Positions 22,343-33,689 of a stretch of DNA of 64,000 nt are shown here, piece after piece (the first letter of the stretch is position 1; each line of letters starts with the position of its first letter). This DNA comes from Gnetum montanum (taxonomy: Eukaryota; Streptophyta; Gnetopsida; Gnetales; Gnetaceae), in contig MNCI01003573.1 in assembly GCA_015680685.1 (NCBI GenBank), positions 519,804 through 583,803 on the forward strand, given 5' to 3'. The position numbers and the translations under genes are program-made. A model generated the notes under the pieces. It saw nothing but the letters and a program-made list of their open reading frames with translations, did no database searches and was not told the DNA's origin.

Positions 22343-24262
22343 TGAAACACTAGTAATTTTGGCCTAAAATTTTGAAACAAGAACAACTTGAGCCCTTTCA
22401 AGCATTTGGGAGGCAAAATTTGACTAAGGCATGGAACCCAAGCCCAGCTTGCTCAAGCCAGCTTGATCACACTATCAAGCTAGTTTGTCCTCAATGTGAG
22501 TAACTCCTACAACTTCAAAATCAAGTTAAAGATAGCTTAATCTGAAGGTGCAAGCCATCCTCAAGAGTCACTGATGTCAACTCCAAACTTCAACAATATG
22601 GGATTCAACTTTCAGTGTCAAATGGTGCAAATTTCCTTACTCACGCTACAGGTTAGGCTGTAGTGTGAGTCCAGCGTGACCAACTTTTAAAGCCTTAAAA
22701 CATCCTCAAAATAGTGTCAAAATGGTTTGATTTTGAAGGGACAAGTCACCCTCAAGGTCCATTAATGATTTATCCAAGTTTCAGCCTCCAAAACTTCAGA
22801 TTTCAGCTCCAAAATGCTCATTTTTATCACTAACACCCAGGTCACGCTGGTAGCATGAGTCTAGCATCACCAACTTCTAGAAAATTATCGGCATCAACAA
22901 CTCCTAGAAAATTCCAGAAAATTCTCAGCATCAGCAACTCCCAGAAAATTCTAGAAAATTCTCAACATCAACTCCCAGAAAATTCTAGAAAATTATCAAC
23001 ATCAGCAACTCCCAGAAAATTTTAAAAAATTCCAAAAAATTCCAAAAAATTCTCAGCATCAGCAACTCCCAGAAAATTCTAGAAAATTCTTAGCATCAAA
23101 AACTCCTAAAAAATTCCAGAAACTCAGGGACGAAGAAGTTTCAAGCAAGACGGGTCGAATTTCCCTTGTACATTTCATTGTAAATCTTCATTCGTGGGAT
23201 AGTCAAGCCCTCATGGTCTAAATTAAATATTCTTTCATGGGCTTGAGTAACCCATGAGTTGTAAACTGCAATGCACTTGATCAAAAATGTAGCTTGCCGA
23301 CACACATCCAACTCTTGCCGACACATGTCCAACTCGTACATAGTTGTCTACCGAACACGTGTCACACAATCCATTCTCCTCTCAAATATCAACCGTCGAT
23401 TCCATCCATGGATTCCGTGCCCAAGCCCAGCTAGACCCTATAAATGCTCCATCGATTCACATGAACCAGGGTGGGCAATTTTGGCAATTCTTAGCAATCC
23501 TTGGATGCTCAGGCACACCAGAATCCTAGCATCTAAACATTTGTAAACACATCATCTCAGGGCTTAGCGCTTGACTTGCTATCACACACGAAACTACGCT
23601 TTGACTGGTGCACATCTCTGTTAAACAATTCTATTTACATTTTCCGTCCATTATATTGTTTACATTATTTCTATTTTTTGCATGTTTCTGCATTCTGTTT
23701 ATATTTTCTGTTCATTATATTGTTTACATTATTTCTATTTTTTTGCACGTTTCTGAATTCTGTTTATGTTTTCCATCCATTATATTGTTTACATTATTTC
23801 TATTTTTTGCATGCTTCTACATTCTTTTTACATTTACTGTCCATTATATTGTTTACATTATTTCTATTTTTTGCACGTTTCTGCATTCTGTTTACGTGTG
23901 TCGTCCATTATATTGTTTACATTATTTCTGTTCTTTTGCACGTTTCTACATTCTATTTACGTTTGTTTGTGTTTATACATTGCATTGCATTTTTTTTACA
24001 TCTCATTGAATTACATCACGTTTACACGTTACATTTGCACTATGCTCTACGTTTGCATTCCGTGACGATAACCCTAGCCCAAGCGATAGTTTACGCTCTG
24101 GGAAGTCCTTGGTTGATTTGCGTGTAGATCATCCAAGGCACTCTACCTTCGTTTACTTTCCCAGCTTGCCCTTGGGAAAAGGCAGGGTCACTTATGGCTG
24201 CCTGACAATCTTTTGGTGTCTGTTTCCCTTCCAGCCTCACATCGACGATTTAGGTCAGTACA
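22343..24262 (+). repeat. 3' LTR of Tat copy 2
   Basis: Starts TGAAACACTAGTAATTTTGG and ends GATTTAGGTCAGTACA. It matches the 5' LTR throughout. It contains the same hairpin (22,640-22,650 with 22,659-22,669), a TATA box at 23,439-23,445, ~64-bp tandem units at 23,630-23,970, and an expanded short repeat with CAACTCCCAGAAAATT cores at 22,870-23,110 that accounts for the extra 200 bp. Many differences from the 5' LTR are C/T or G/A transitions, as expected of old methylated copies. Confidence 0.93.
23439..23445 (+). promoter_or_regulatory. TATA box in the 3' LTR
   Basis: GACCCTATAAATGCTCCATC, identical over 20 bases to the 5' LTR box. It could in principle drive transcription into the downstream repeat. 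Confidence 0.6.
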
Positions 24263-24267
24263 ATATA

Positions 24268-25255
24268 TAAACTCACTAGAATGGAAAAAATGTAACTTGT
24301 CCAAATAGTGAAATGGGCCAAATGAGTTTTATTCCATTTCATAATTTAGAGAATGGCCAATTTATCCATTTCAAAGTTTATGCATTCTACATTACATGGG
24401 TTAGGTTGAAGAAAAGCCTTTGATCAATCTTGACTTGACTTTTCCCTTTTTACAACTACTAGAATGGAAAAAGTTGGTTCTATCCCATTTCATACATAAG
24501 TTCACTAGCCATTTTACCCATCTCAATTTTCGCAATAGGAAAGTCACATGTTGGTACTGAAGCTTGAAATACATATTATGACTTACTTTGAGTTATATTG
24601 ATTAGTATAGGTCATGTGTCTTATTTATCTAAATTGGGAGAAATTAACTTTGGTGAAATCGTGAATTGGAAAAAATGCATTTCAACCAAATTTAACTTTT
24701 CTCCATGGCTTAGTGAATTAGGAGAGATTAACTTTGCTCCATTTTGTACCAAATTCCTTTTTTTCCATTTCTATTTTCATGTCATAAAATCATTGATTTC
24801 TTGCTCATACATCTAGCATCCCAAATTAGGATAAACTTAGTTTTTTTTTCATTTTGTAAATGGCATAAATTCTATTCTTACCATTTTGATATTGGCACTG
24901 GCTAATATGTTTTTCAATTGGCCTAAATGTGAAGGGATTTTCTTCCAATTTATGATTTGAGATAATTTTTCCTTAACTGATTGCATCCTCATGATTTTTA
25001 ATAAGTAAATATCACCAAAAGTGAGTGGGCCACTAATTTCATACATTGGCCAAAAAAAAATAAACATTGTTGAGCCTAATGAATATATCATAGAATTGTT
25101 ATGGACCATTGCTTAGGTATATGATACAATCTTTATCCTGTCTTGAGATTTGAACCCAAGACGTCCTTTAACGTTTAAGCCTCCATCAACACCATGTTTA
25201 TGCTAGTATAACCATTTATGAAATGGCCTCTAACACATTGCTATGCTATAAATTC
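24268..25255 (-). repeat. Unidentified ~5 kb repeat, right part
   Basis: Resumes the repeat cut by Tat copy 2: TAAACTCACTAGAATGGAAA at 24,268 corresponds to TAAACTCATTGGAATGGGGG near 42,641 and 42,811, and similarity continues to about 25,255 (43,810 in the other copy). It is mainly CCATTT/AAATGG-rich non-coding DNA. The 24,598-24,816 and 25,109-24,849 open frames are not recognised and have no support. Confidence 0.75.
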
Positions 25256-26328
25256 TACATTATGTTATTTCTCTTTCATTCCATCTTGTGGTATAAATAT
25301 AATCATATTTTTCATTCCTCTTCTTTTTTTTCTTTGCAATGAAATGACATCTTTTGAAATAATTTATATACTTTGAGAAATATACATTAGAAACAAGATA
25401 GTTGCTTATCTTTGCTTTGAGTTGATATAGGGCTCATAACTAAATGGCTGCAATATCCATCAAGATAAAGAGAATAGTATACAAATTACCATGCTAATTA
25501 CTAAAAAATTAAATCTTTTTTATGGGAAAAATTACTTCAAAATTAAGGTTTGAGGTTTCAAAAATCCATGTTCTCTACTTGCAAATGCAAATATCTACAC
25601 ATGCAACTAATCTAAGGGAATAGCAAGTGAGAGACTTGCATATTGTTAAGGTGTAGTATATAGTAATTACTGTCATTTTCAGTATTTTTCTTTTCTAATC
25701 ATTCTTAAACTAAAATTTTGTATAGACTCTAGGGCCTTAATTTTCAACCTCATGTAACCTTCTTGATCATTCTCCTACATTGCTTACTAGTACTCCATTA
25801 GGAGTCTCCTCTTCTATTGGTTCTTCCTCTTACTTTGTAGAGGATGGTTGGGAAATAAATCCCCCTTTGGATTTAACCCACTTTGAACTAGTACTAGGCA
25901 ACTTGTGAACAACACTCAGTGTGTTTCAATCAATATCAATACAATTAAAATCTTAGTTATTTGAATGAGATGTGTTTCTATATTGATGTCAGCTTCCTAA
26001 AGATAGGACACTTTGATATCGCATGAAGCCATGTCATCCTAAAGCAAGAATTATTTTTCCTTTAGATAGGAAAGAAAATTCTTGCATCAACAAATTTTCG
26101 TAAGGGTCATTTACTGATGCACCAAGCCCAAACATGTTACAGTATGCTATGTGTACATGTTTTGCATAGCAATCAACTAGAAGTAGTATGAAAGGTCTCA
26201 TCTTAGAATCCTTTATCTTTCTAACTAATAATGTCCTTCTAACTACGAGCCTATGTGATTGGATCATTCCTTCCTACATTTCTTGGATCACTTGTGACTT
26301 TATATTAATGAATTTCAATCTTTGTGGA
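25256..26328. other. No gene recognised
   Basis: AT-rich sequence between the repeat and the next LTR. A minus-strand open frame at 26,267-26,034 was examined and not recognised. No LTR, tRNA or inverted-repeat boundaries seen. Confidence 0.45.
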
Positions 26329-26897
26329 TGTCATGTTCCCATTCTCAAATGGTGTTGCTACATAATGAAGATGGTGTCTCTTCATAACAAGTGTTATCAT
26401 TATTGTAACAAAACCTGAAAGGGCATGTTAGAATTGAGACTTGAAAGGGTGCATTGTAATAATGCACATGTCTCTTGAGGTGACCTTTAAGGGTTTGACC
26501 TAATACACTTAGGCTTAGAGGTTGTGTTAGCATGGGAGTGGTAGAGCTAGCATAGGCAAGTCACAGAAGCTAGATGAAGTGGTACAGGAAGTGGACTGGC
26601 CATCCCTTTTGACTAGTGATAGGTCTAACCATGGTGGTAGTCCTAGATTGCCTCTAAGGGATAGATGTTGAAGGAAGAAAATCCCAAGGACCACTCTTAG
26701 AGTATGATCTAGATACTCTATTCCATACTAATAAAGTATTCTTTTCTTTCTCTTTTTGCACTTTCTCTATTATTTCCTTTACATATAATGTTGAATGTTA
26801 CATATATTTGATGTTTGATATATTTTTTTCTTATGAATAATGTTTAATATAATTTATATTTGACATTTTCCATGACATCTAGGAATGGGATGTTGTA
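26329..26897 (+). repeat. 5' LTR of a second LTR element (A)
   Basis: Starts TGTCATGTTCCCATT and ends AATGGGATGTTGTA; it matches 31,254-31,827 (B) in the same orientation and 37,944-38,519 (C) inverted. Right after it, TTAGTATTGGAG resembles a decayed initiator-Met tRNA primer site (TGGTATCAGAG). The consensus termini TGTCACATCCC...GGGATGTCACA are typical of some plant gypsy LTRs. Confidence 0.8.
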
Positions 26898-28194
26898 ATT
26901 AGTATTGGAGAAAACCACAACCCAAGGGCCATTTAAATCCATGGGCCAACTACAACATAAATTTGATAATGAACCATGAAGCTATGACATAGGGAAAGTA
27001 ATTAATCATCATTGGATGCACCATATGTCTAAGATATTCCACCGACCAACAAAATTCTTTCATGGATATCAGTGATCGATGAAGATTTGATTATGCCTCC
27101 TCAAGATTCATCAATTGCAAGAGATGTTGGTAAGAAAAGGATACACTAGTCTAGGTAACTCTTACTCATCTAAATATTATAAATATTAATTGATTATTAT
27201 CATTGTTAAATTTCTTCCAAAAATTTAGTAACCATGACCTGATTTGATCTTATTTGTTGGAACTCATTTTCCTAAGGAACTTAGAGTCATTTATATGTCA
27301 TCATGTTATCCATACATTAACCTAGTAATGTCATTTTGGTAGAATAAGTTAGTTGGATCTTTTAAAATCTTGAAAAATTTTAACTTCTTTTTTTAACTCT
27401 AAGACTATGTCCAATGTATAGTACTTGCCTAAATGATCCCAATTCTTCAAATTTCAATCGAACTTATGGTTTGAAAGATATCAATGTTTAAATTTTCTTA
27501 TTATATGTGCATTAAATAATATTAAATTATTATTTTTTAGAAAAGGGGGATAGTAGGAGGTTATGGGTTCAAACCCAGGTCACCCTCAACTTAAAATATA
27601 TTTTAATATATATATATATATATAATATGGAAAAAATATGTGTAAAAAATAATTAAAAAAATTTGTAGGCTGTGTTGGTCCTATAGGTGTTGCGTGGCCC
27701 TGAATAGGATCACACTAGCCCTATAAGGGTAGCATTGCTTCTTTCTAGGGGACTGTTACTTAGCTCCTCCACCATTGCCAAAACCTCACTCCGCCTCTAC
27801 ACTATGGTCTACTACCAACCACGTGCCTCTTCTCCATGATGTGTGTGTGCACCATCAATCACCTTATTGCATGCATCACTAAGGATAAAATCCAACATGC
27901 CATAGCTAGTCCTTGTTGCTAATGGTCCTTGCAAAAACATCATAGCTAGCCCTAATGGCCAACTAGGAATACTCTACCTCATCACTCTTCCAATGATGCT
28001 AATAGTTGCTACCATCCTTTCGCTAGTAGCTACCATCCTCCACAGTGCCATTAGTCATGAAATCCTCGTTGTAGTCGCTCATGACTCTGCATTGCCCTCC
28101 CACACGTCCTACTTTGTTTGAACTCTACTACACCATTTTCTTTACATATCCCTTCTTGCATGTACCCTTGGCCATCTTTCATGCTACTTGCTAC

Positions 28195-28420
28195 TTGGTA
28201 GTGCCATGGACCATTGTCACCTTCAATGCTCCATGGACACCAATGACACTATAGATCATTCCCACCTTTGGTGCTCTATAGACACAAATGGCACCATAGA
28301 TGATCACCACCTCTGATGCTCCATGGACACTATCAGCACTACACATCACCCTCACCTTGGGCACTCCACAAGCATCGATGGAGCCATCGATCATTGCCAC
28401 CTTTGTCATCCTTTGGTGCT
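28195..28420 (-). repeat. 45-bp (15-residue) tandem repeat
   Basis: Motifs of the type GATCATTGCCACC recur near 28,207, 28,252, 28,297, 28,342 and 28,387, 45 bp apart. On the minus strand the frame 28,409-28,191 reads a 15-residue repeat (VVIIYGAICVYRAPK, VGMIYSVIGVHGALK). The period is a multiple of three and one frame stays open, but there is no known domain and no clear start context. Confidence 0.7.
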
Positions 28421-28479
28421 AGAAAAACTCTCACTAGAAATGTGCGTATAGGTATCATCTAGGATGCACGACCCTTAGA

Positions 28480-28690
28480 CAGGCCAAGCTAGCCCCATTT
28501 TTTGGTTGTGAAGGCCCTAGGAAAATCTCCATAGGCCTTGCAAAGGGTCATACAAGCCTTAGGAAGGATCATTTAAGAATTAGGAGGCCCTAAGGGGAGT
28601 CGCATGTGCCCTAGGAAGGGTCATGCAAGCCCTAAGGAGGGTTGCACAAGACCTGGGAAGGATTGCACAAGCCTAAGCTACATAGTCAAG
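28480..28690 (+). repeat. Imperfect short repeats, GGGTCATGCAAGCCCTAAGG type
   Basis: Several diverged copies of a ~25-30 bp unit (GGTCATACAAGCCTTAGGAA, GGTCATGCAAGCCCTAAGGA, GATTGCACAAGCC). A related set lies at 27,665-27,750. The zone is GC-richer than its surroundings. No coding similarity. Confidence 0.65.
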
Positions 28691-29647
28691 ATAAGCCACT
28701 CTGCATAGTTGACCCCCCTCCCTCTTGATAGCCTTCATTCCTACCACCGCTAATGCTCATCATCGCTACCATGCTACCTTTGTGCATGTCCACTGCTTCG
28801 CTTACCATTACCTTTGTGTGCATTCACTACCTCATTGTTGTCCTTATCTAGCAATTATCCTTCCCTTTAGTGATAAAAAATTTTTTCTATCAAATGATAA
28901 GAAATTTGAAATTTTATGGAAACTGATAGAAACATTCAAAATTTCCATCTTTGAACAGTTAGATTAAAATTAAAAATGCATGGAAATAACATTCAAAAAA
29001 ATGAATTAGGTGCCTTGGTAACATGTGAGATAAGAATTCTTTAATCAAGCATGCTCACCCTAGTGTAGTACTAGGATGGATGATCTCTTAGGAAGTCTCA
29101 TTTTTCATGCCAAAAGGTTTTGAGCTCCAAAAGCCATAACTTTTGATTTCAAAAGGTTTTTTCAACAAACGAAGAGTTGTTTCCTACAAATTTCAATCTT
29201 TCAGAAATAATGGTGAAATTAGATCTATCCCATGGAACTCCAAAAATTATTTTTCTCCCCTTATCCGATCTAGTGCCTAAAGATCCTCAAAAGCTTAATT
29301 TTAGCCTAACTTAAGCATACAATGTTGAATTTCAACATACGAATAGTCATTTCCAACATTTTTCATCCTTTTAAACTCAATGGTGAGATTAGATTTATCA
29401 TCTAGGTATCATGAACCATGCCTTAAAAGTCTACCTTATTAGGACTAATGAATTTAACCTTTTAGACCTTAAGATTCAATGCTTAACCTTTTTAGATAGT
29501 CTTAAGATCACTATGGCATGTCATTTAGTTACATTGCGAGAGTTAGTGTTCTTCACCAGGGGGGAGGGGGGGGGGGATATTTATCAGTTGACACATCAAT
29601 TGATTCATCAACTGATACTAATACATCAACTAATTCTAGTAATATTG

Positions 29648-30801
29648 TTTCAACAAGGTATATGATACCTATGAATAGAAATGATCCAGAAGAAAACCCA
29701 AGAATAAGAATGAAAGTTACAACATACAATGTGCTTGAAAGATTCCTAGTAACTAAGAAGCAACATTTGCTATGTCCACCATGGACCTTGGATTGGCACA
29801 ATTATTGATACCCATGCATCTTAGTAGAGTTACAAGAATTGGATATTGATGTTTTATGCCTATAAGAAGTCCTTCCATGGGAATTTCTATACCAATTCCA
29901 ACCAGATTTGGAAAAGATGGGATATAGAGGTATATATAAGTAAAAGGTTCTTGTGGAATTTCTTCTTTTGAACCATACAAATTAGCCTATTATAGAAATC
30001 ATAACATGGATGGTTGCATGATCTTTTATAAAGAAGCCAAGTGTGAATTACTACAAAGATATCGATGAAGTTTAAAAAATACAATTTTTGAAATTCCAAA
30101 AATTCAAATCATAGAAAAGAAAGAACAGTTAAGATTTTAGAAAAATCACATAGCCTTGGCAATTATTCTAAAATTCAATCTATCAAGAAGATGTGTATGT
30201 ATAGTCAACACACATTTAATTTCCAAATCAACATGTTCAGATGTTAAACTATGTCAAGAAGCTAACTTGATTAAGTAAATAGAAGAAAGTTTGAATAATA
30301 AGTTATTCTTCAGTTATATTGATCCAGTTCCATTTATTCTTTATGGAGACTTCAATGCAAAAGTTGGAAATAGTGTCTATGAATTCTTAAAATATGGATT
30401 TGTAAAGAAATCCTTGGAGATGAACCTAATTTGAAGAAGATATTTCCATCAATTCAACATGCAATTCCATTGTCTAGTTCATATTCTACTTACTTTGAAT
30501 CTTGAAGAGATAAATCAGATCCCATAATTTAGGAATATATGATGTTGATGGATAGTATTAGTCAAGAACCATACTTTACCAATTACTATACTATGATTAA
30601 TGAAGATGGGTCAACAACATTCTTATTTGAGCCCCTAGATTATATTTGGTATGATGTTCAATTCTTCCAAGTTACCAAATTACTAGAGTTAATTTCTAAA
30701 GAAGAATCTGAGAAGAATCAAGATCAAGCCTGGCCATCCTGAACAAGACCATCCAATCATATACCACTTATGGTAGAATTACAATTACTTCCATCCATTC
30801 A
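29648..30801 (+). pseudogene. CCR4: CCR4-type deadenylase (EEP nuclease domain) pseudogene
   Basis: Pieces in three plus frames follow the catalytic domain of CCR4 (CNOT6) mRNA deadenylases in order: RMKVTTYNVL, LLCPPWTLDWHNY, ELDIDVLCL*EV, FQPDLEKMGYRGIYK, MDGCMIFYKEAKCELLQRYR, VCIVNTHLISKS, DVKLCQEANLIK, LYGDFNAKVGNSVYEFL, QEPYFTNYYT, FEPLDYIWYDVQFFQVTKLL and RPSNHIPLMVELQLLP. The catalytic GDFN is kept, the QEV glutamine is a stop, and the terminal SDH motif is SNH. Stops and frameshifts abolish function. The leucine-rich repeat region of yeast/animal CCR4 is absent, as in plant members. Continuous homology over 1.1 kb without obvious introns suggests a retrocopied source. It lies in sense orientation inside the A/B LTR pair. 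Confidence 0.85.
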
Positions 30802-31082
30802 TAAGATTAATCAAGATTAGGAAGTATCTAACCCTACTTTTATTTATAATCTTATTATTTTTCATTGTTTAATTTATATTTTAATTTGATTAGTAGAATG
30901 TCTAAGGTAATGAAAAATTGGGAATAAATAATTTTCCCTACCTTCACTTGGATAACCAAATATGAGTTACACTTTATGTGACCCTAGTTAGGATCGATGA
31001 TTGGTCGTTAGTAGATCCTTAATTCACCTCTTATCATTATCTTAGAAAATGAGGTAAATATTAATATAATAATATTTAATGA

Positions 31083-31085
<3 letters not shown>

Positions 31086-31111
<26 letters not shown>
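31086..31111. repeat. (TA)n microsatellite
   Basis: About thirteen TA repeats near the 3' end of the A/B interior. Another run is at 27,605-27,625. Confidence 0.9.
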
Positions 31112-31113
<2 letters not shown>

Positions 31114-31253
31114 AGAATAAGTAAGAAAGAACTTCAAGTTCAAAGAAGAAATCAAATTATTGGAGCATAGGATCATAATAGAACCATTAGAGTTGGAAAA
31201 AAATAGTGAATGTGGACTCATTTGAGGATGAACAAAACCTAAGGCGGGTAGAT

Positions 31254-31827
31254 TGTCACATCCCCATTCCAAAATGGTGCTACTTCATAATGAAGATGAT
31301 GTCTCTTCATAACAAGTATTATCATATCGTAACAAAACCCAAAAGGGCATGTTGTAATTGAGACCGAAAAGGATGCATTGTAATAATGAACGTGTCTCTA
31401 TAGGTGATATTTGGAGGCTTGACCTAAGGTATTTATACCTAGGCTTAGAGGTTGTGCCAGCATGGGAGCGTTAGAGTTAGTATAGGCAAGTTAGATGAGC
31501 TAGATGAGGTAGGAAAAGAAGTGTACTAGCCATTCCTTTTAGTCGGTGATAGGCCTAATCATGGTGGCAATGCTAGATTGCCTCTAAGGGATAAATGTAG
31601 AAGGAAGAAAACCCCAAGGACCACTCTCAAAGCATGATCCAGATACTCTATTCCATATCAATAATGCATTCTTTTCTTTCTCTTTCTACACTTTCTCTAT
31701 TATTTCCTTTGTGCATAATGTTGAATGTTACATATATTTGATGTTTGGGATATAGTCTTCTTACGCATAATGTCTAATATAGCATATATTTGACATTTTC
31801 CATGACATCTAAAAATGGGATGCCACA
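31254..31827 (+). repeat. 3' LTR of the second LTR element (B)
   Basis: Starts TGTCACATCCCCATTCCAAA and ends AAAATGGGATGCCACA, preceded by a purine-rich CCTAAGGCGGGTAGAT. It matches LTR A over its full length (574 against 569 bp), with many substitutions by eye, so the pair is old. Confidence 0.82.
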
Positions 31828-31999
31828 AGAGTCCTATCAATTAATTCTCTCCCATCTATTCTTATATTATGCATCATTATTAAAAATTATGTGCAGTATT
31901 TACAATGAGAGATTAGGTGTGTTACTTAATTATGACTCACTCTAAGTGGTTACCCAAAGTAGTGCTTAAGATGCATGACATTAAATGGAAGCTTGAGTT

Positions 32000-33100
32000 A
32001 AATTCCATCCAACATGAAGAATTTATAGGTATCATCAAACACTTGTTGTTTAATGATAAATGGGTCCAACCATTTTACCAAAAATTTGTTATGGTTGTTC
32101 TTGTTTTTAAAATTCCATAACAAGACTAAATCACCTTCCCTAAATATTTTCTTAATAGCTCATCTATCAAACGAACTTTTAGTTTGAAGAGCATGTATTA
32201 ATAATTTATCTTTGGCTTTTTCTATCCCTACTTCTCTTCTTACTAGCAAAGACATAAGACTGTGATCTTTATCTGATTCAGCACTATATTTTTGAAAAGC
32301 TTTTGAGGTAGAAACTATGATTTTAGTGGTTAGTTGAGTAGCAGTCCCATAGACCAAATTGTAGGATGAAGTACTAATAAATTTCTTATATCTTATGTAA
32401 TTAGTCCATAAAGCTAATGGTAAATTTGCATGCAAATTTTCTAGACTTCCTTCCATTGATTTTTTTTATATAAGAAATAAGTTTCTTATTGGTCAACTCT
32501 ACAAGACCATTTGCTTGGGAATAGTAATTGAAAGAAGAAAATAGAAGAATTTATTTTTCTTTGAGGCTTGTTTAATAAATTCTTCAAAGTACAATGTTGA
32601 TCCATTATCTAAAACTAGTACCTTTGGTATTTCAAATTGGTTTAATATATGGATCTCAACAAAATTTATCACATCATATGAAGAACTTCTTCTTAAAGCT
32701 CTAGCTTCTAATCATTTAGTAAAATAATCAATGGCTATGAAAATGAATTTATAGTCCACTCTTGAAGATGTAATAGTTTCAATGAAGTTCAATCCCTATT
32801 GTTGAAAAGGTCTATCAACAATTACTAGCTTTAAAGGAACATTTGTTTTTAATTAATTTAGGGTCATGTACTTTGCATTTGAAAAAGTTTTGTATTTTAT
32901 TGCTAATATCTTGATACATATTTGGCTAATACAATTTGTACCTTAACACGTGTTGCATCTTAGACTTTGGTAACTCATAGTATAATTCTAAATGATTGTG
33001 AAATTTCTCTAACACAGGTTTGATTTGGTCATTCTTAACACATTCTAGAAGTACTTCTCTAAAGTCTTTTCTAAATAATGATTCATCTTTCATGACAAAT
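32000..33100 (-). pseudogene. Integrase relic of element D
   Basis: Minus strand: GLNFIETITSSRVDYKFIFI, AIDYFTK*LEARALRRSSS, FEIPKVLVLDNGSTLYFEEF, then 32,456-32,160 with LPLALWTNYIRYKKF and SSYNLVYGTATQLTTKI. The first Asp is Asn (GLNFIE); the DNG aspartate remains. The C-terminus fades near 32,000. Confidence 0.82.
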
Positions 33101-33149
33101 CTATTAGCCTTTTTGATAAAAGCCTTTTTTGACCTTTTCTTAAATTCTC

Positions 33150-33610
33150 TATTATTTTTCTAGAGATAAGAAATTTAAGAATATCACCAAACTAGTTTTC
33201 TTTAGTGGAATTTAATACAAATGATCCAGGATCTCTATCCATAAGCTTTGCTAGACCCATTCCTTTTACTGTTTTGCAAGATTCAAGTGAGAATTTGAAT
33301 TGTTGAATTTTCGTGATTCAGTTTCTCCATTTTAAGCCCATATCATTTTAAGCTAAAAACTATCTATCAACTAGTTCCATTATCATGATATGCACCAATG
33401 CTTGTTTCAAGTAGTAATTAAAATGCAAAGGTACCCTAATCACTACATATATCTGCTTCTTCAATTCTGTATAATTTTTCTTAGAACCTTTAAGTTGATA
33501 TTCAAAAAACTCTATTGGTTCATCTTCTCCATTATTCTTTTGAGTTAGAATAGTAGCAATTGAATCATTAGAAGAAAATGAATATAATAAAAAATCTTCC
33601 TTCAATTTTG
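33150..33610 (-). pseudogene. Gypsy RNase H relic of element D
   Basis: Minus strand 33,605-33,360: DFLLYSFSSNDSIATILTQK, EPIEFFEYQLKGSKKNY and TELKKQIYVVIRVPLHFNYY, then after stops KVKGMGL-like text (VKGMGLAKLMDRDP). It matches the RNase H that follows RT in gypsy elements. Confidence 0.8.
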
Positions 33611-33689
33611 GCTTAATAAGAGAAGATGCTTATTTTATTGCTTTCTTGATCTCACTAAGAGCTTTAATAGATTCTGCCATTTTTTTTCT

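Larger units (their letters stand above)
9686..24262 (+). mobile_element. Complete Tat-lineage Ty3/gypsy LTR retrotransposon (copy 2), 14.6 kb
   Basis: Order: 5' LTR, primer-site region, gag, protease, a 2 kb spacer carrying an antisense reading frame, RT, gypsy RNase H, second RNase H, integrase, 3' non-coding repeats, polypurine tract, 3' LTR. The two RNase H domains and the large size place it in the Tat lineage (the group with Ogre and Retand). The target duplication is intact, but pol carries five in-frame stops (17,646; 19,002; 19,266; 20,220; 20,340), gag several more, and integrase has lost a catalytic residue. It is therefore dead on its own. Pol stays in one frame across more than 3 kb, so decay is by substitution rather than indels. 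Confidence 0.93.
26898..31253 (+). mobile_element. Interior of LTR pair A/B: no gag/pol recognised, carries a CCR4-like relic
   Basis: A 4.4 kb interior bounded by a primer-site-like sequence next to LTR A and a purine-rich GAACAAAACCTAAGGCGGGT next to LTR B, so A and B behave as one element. I find no gag, protease, RT or integrase motifs on either strand. Contents in order: AT-rich DNA (26.9-27.65 kb), a GC-richer repeat zone (27.66-28.7 kb), unassigned DNA, a CCR4-type pseudogene (29.65-30.8 kb) and a (TA)n run. It would be a non-autonomous element. The five bases outside A (GTGGA) and B (AGAGT) do not match, so an inter-element recombination is also possible. Confidence 0.6.

Noticed and set aside
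26034-26267. 77-codon minus-strand frame near LTR A
   Set aside because: No recognisable motif, no repeat partner; kept only as part of an unassigned stretch.
29553-29801. 82-codon minus-strand frame opposite the CCR4 relic
   Set aside because: The plus strand carries the CCR4 domain; the minus frame is its shadow, ending in a polyproline run from a G-run.
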